15,443 nucleotides of DNA, taken from the NCBI GenBank assembly GCA_051027215.1, contig JBPCXR010000142.1, forward strand, positions 1-15,443. Direction: 5' to 3'. Both the position numbers and the translations under genes were made by a program. Origin of the DNA: CALHVX01 sp051027215 (GTDB lineage: Bacteria > Pseudomonadota > Gammaproteobacteria > Pseudomonadales > Azotimanducaceae). Below, one piece after another: positions 14,305 to 15,443 of the stretch. Each line of letters opens with the position of its first letter. Within the stretch, counting starts at the first letter, position 1. Under the pieces are notes generated by a model. That model did not search any database and had not been told where the DNA came from. It saw only the letters and a list, made by a program, of their open reading frames with translations.

Positions 14305-14979
14305 TCAGCCGGTACGGAACCGGCGACAAGAGGCCAGCAGGCCAGCCATCATCAACAACCCAAGGCTGCCGGGTTCCGGCACGGTCGTGGTAGGCGGGTC
14401 GGTGGGGTCGGGCGGCTCAGCTGTCGACAACTCTGCGGTAAAACCGATGTTCTGGAAATCCACCTGGCGATTGTCGCCGCTCAGGAAGACGGTGACGTAC
14501 TGCACGTTCAGCGGCGCGGCCAAGAGGTAGTCCTGCGCAAGGATTCCCGGGCTACTCCCCAGGTCTGGTATCACATCGAGGCTGCCGACCTCCACCCGGG
14601 CATCGTTGAAGAAAGTGAACGACAGGTTGTCAACGTCGAAGCCTTCAGCCGTGTAGTTCCAGAAATGCAACGTGGTGATGTCGTACTCGGTGCCGAAGTC
14701 GAACTCCAGTTCGAGCCCGCCGCCCAACTCGTCCGCCGTAAACCAAATGTGTGTGCTTTGGTTGTGAAACTCCTCTGCGATGGCGCTGGGCGCATCGATC
14801 ACTTTGTCGATGGTCTGGCCGCCGTTGAAGGTGTTGTTGAATGAGCCAGGAGAAGTTCCGGCACCCACCATGACGTCAATGTTATCGATATTGAGATACA
14901 CCGGTGCGGCGTGTGCGCCACCGGTTAACAGCAACCCTGCGAGCAGCGCGCTGCCAAAATGTTTAGTTCGTAAAGGCAT
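14305..14979 (-). CDS. PEP-CTERM sorting-domain exported protein
   Basis: This 224-residue exported protein has an N-terminal signal peptide (MPLRTKHFGSALLAGLLLTGGAHA, cut before APVY). A beta-rich domain follows, with DFGTEYDITTLHFWNY and VQYVTVFLSGDNR, reminiscent of discoidin-like or galactose-binding folds. Next comes a Pro/Thr linker (EPPDPTDPPTTT), then the PEP-CTERM tail VPEPGSLGLLMMAGLLAS (motif near 201-203) ending in a basic CRRFRTG. Such tails are recognised by exosortase (EpsH/XrtA-type), and the proteins are exported with extracellular polysaccharide. ATG 14979 has AAAGGGGG upstream. No exosortase gene lies in the window, so the sorting machinery must be elsewhere. The gene is convergent with the PhyH gene. 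The ligand is unknown. Confidence 0.88.
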   Translation of the reverse strand: MPLRTKHFGSALLAGLLLTGGAHAAPVYLNIDNIDVMVGAGTSPGSFNNTFNGGQTIDKVIDAPSAIAEEFHNQSTHIWFTADELGGGLELEFDFGTEYDITTLHFWNYTAEGFDVDNLSFTFFNDARVEVGSLDVIPDLGSSPGILAQDYLLAAPLNVQYVTVFLSGDNRQVDFQNIGFTAELSTAEPPDPTDPPTTTVPEPGSLGLLMMAGLLASCRRFRTG

Positions 14980-15300
14980 GATTGCCCCCTTTGTTATTAC
15001 TTCCTATTTACCACGCCCCCAACAGCCGCACTGTTCGACGCAGTACACAAGGAGTTTATTGCCCCCCATAGACAATACCGCATTTTTCCCGTAAGAGATT
15101 GTGTGATTACATGTCCTTACATTCGCCAATTCTCAGCGTTTCTAAGTAGTTGGATTTCTAGCGGAACCAGCGAACTGGGTATCGGTACCCCGGCGGTATC
15201 TCGAAGTGGCGCATGGCAATACCTATGTGGAGCCATCGACATCGGTGGAACAGTCCGTTCTTGAGAGCAATTTTCACGGTAGCTACCTAAGCTGCACCTT
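14980..15300. other. Intergenic region upstream of the PEP-CTERM gene
   Basis: These 321 nt lie between the ABC permease stop and the PEP-CTERM start, both on the minus strand. No convincing gene was found; a 67-codon minus frame at 15117-15320 has no recognisable features and overlaps the permease end. A hairpin GGGTA/TACCC with a 4-nt loop (15177-15190) is present. The word ATTGCCCCC occurs twice (near 14981 and 15058), the first being the Shine-Dalgarno region. No clear sigma-70 or sigma-54 promoter was found. Confidence 0.5.
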
Positions 15301-15443
15301 TCACTCTGTACGTAGAGCATCGATGGGATTCAATCCCGCTGCCTTGCGCGCTGGAATTAGGCCGAAGGCGATCCCGATAAAGACTGAGAACGAGAAGCCC
15401 AACAACATGATCCCAGGTGACAGCACGAGCGGCATGTCGAGCT
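15301..15443 (-). CDS. MacB/FtsX-type ABC transporter permease (C-terminal 46 residues, cut by edge)
   Basis: Reading the minus strand from the right edge gives 46 codons ending in TGA at 15303-15301. The segment contains a last transmembrane helix (SPGIMLLGFSFSVFIGIAFG) followed by LIPARKAAGLNPIDALRTE. The pattern of Pro-Ala-Arg-x-Ala-Ala, then Pro-x-x-Ala-Leu-Arg, is the hallmark end of MacB/FtsX family permeases. These proteins transmit ATPase movement to periplasmic domains in lipoprotein, antibiotic or peptide export. The bulk of the gene and its ATPase partner lie beyond the window. Confidence 0.85.
   Translation of the reverse strand, partial: LDMPLVLSPGIMLLGFSFSVFIGIAFGLIPARKAAGLNPIDALRTE

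Noticed and set aside
14980..15110. Sigma-54 promoter for the PEP-CTERM gene
   Set aside because: G-rich words are present, but no TGGCAC-N5-TTGC arrangement could be found.
15177..15190. Hairpin GGGTA/TACCC as terminator of the ABC permease gene
   Set aside because: The stem is only 5 bp, there is no T-run, and it lies over 100 nt from the stop.

Overview
The window looks like chromosomal DNA of an environmental, probably marine, gammaproteobacterium. This is inferred from moderately high GC, clear Shine-Dalgarno sites, a PEP-CTERM exosortase substrate, a MacB/FtsX-type ABC permease, and many lipid- or xenobiotic-type enzymes (luciferase-like oxidoreductase, MaoC/thiolase/DUF35 set, flavin monooxygenase, PhyH dioxygenase). 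No rRNA, tRNA, CRISPR array, integrase or complete insertion sequence was seen. The taxon cannot be fixed from this stretch alone.

Layout. 1-429 (-): N-terminal part of a secreted protein of unknown function, cut by the left edge. 658-1716 (+): luciferase-like, F420- or flavin-dependent oxidoreductase. 1734-3707 (-): two-gene operon, a metallo-beta-lactamase-fold-like protein followed by a glycosyltransferase whose last codons and stop lie inside a palindromic-repeat half-site. 3832-5949 (+): MaoC hydratase, Cys-less SCP-x/Ltp2-like thiolase and DUF35 protein, which reads as a hydratase/aldolase module for acyl-CoA side-chain cleavage. 5958-6000: a perfect 15-bp-arm palindrome of REP type. 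6015-7169 (+): a paraoxonase-like beta-propeller lipoprotein. 7203-10679 (-): a two-gene operon, described next. 11028-14181 (+): DksA/TraR-type zinc finger protein, GPH/MFS transporter and PhyH dioxygenase, with two candidate small ORFs beside the zinc finger gene. 14305-14979 (-): PEP-CTERM protein. 15301-15443 (-): C-terminus of an ABC permease, cut by the right edge.

The standout is the 837-residue protein encoded at 8166-10679 (-). In one uninterrupted reading frame it joins a complete flavin-containing monooxygenase (FAD and NADPH Rossmann motifs plus the FMO signature), about 33 pentapeptide repeats, and a two-helix potassium channel pore with a TTLGFGD filter. It is followed after 33 nt by a GAF protein with a degenerate GGDEF domain. 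I infer a candidate redox- or substrate-gated ion channel with a co-expressed signalling partner. I know of no characterised protein with this architecture, but I could not search.

The aldolase module, the paraoxonase-like lipoprotein, the luciferase-like enzyme and the PhyH dioxygenase with its transporter suggest breakdown or modification of hydrophobic organic compounds. No substrate can be named from sequence.
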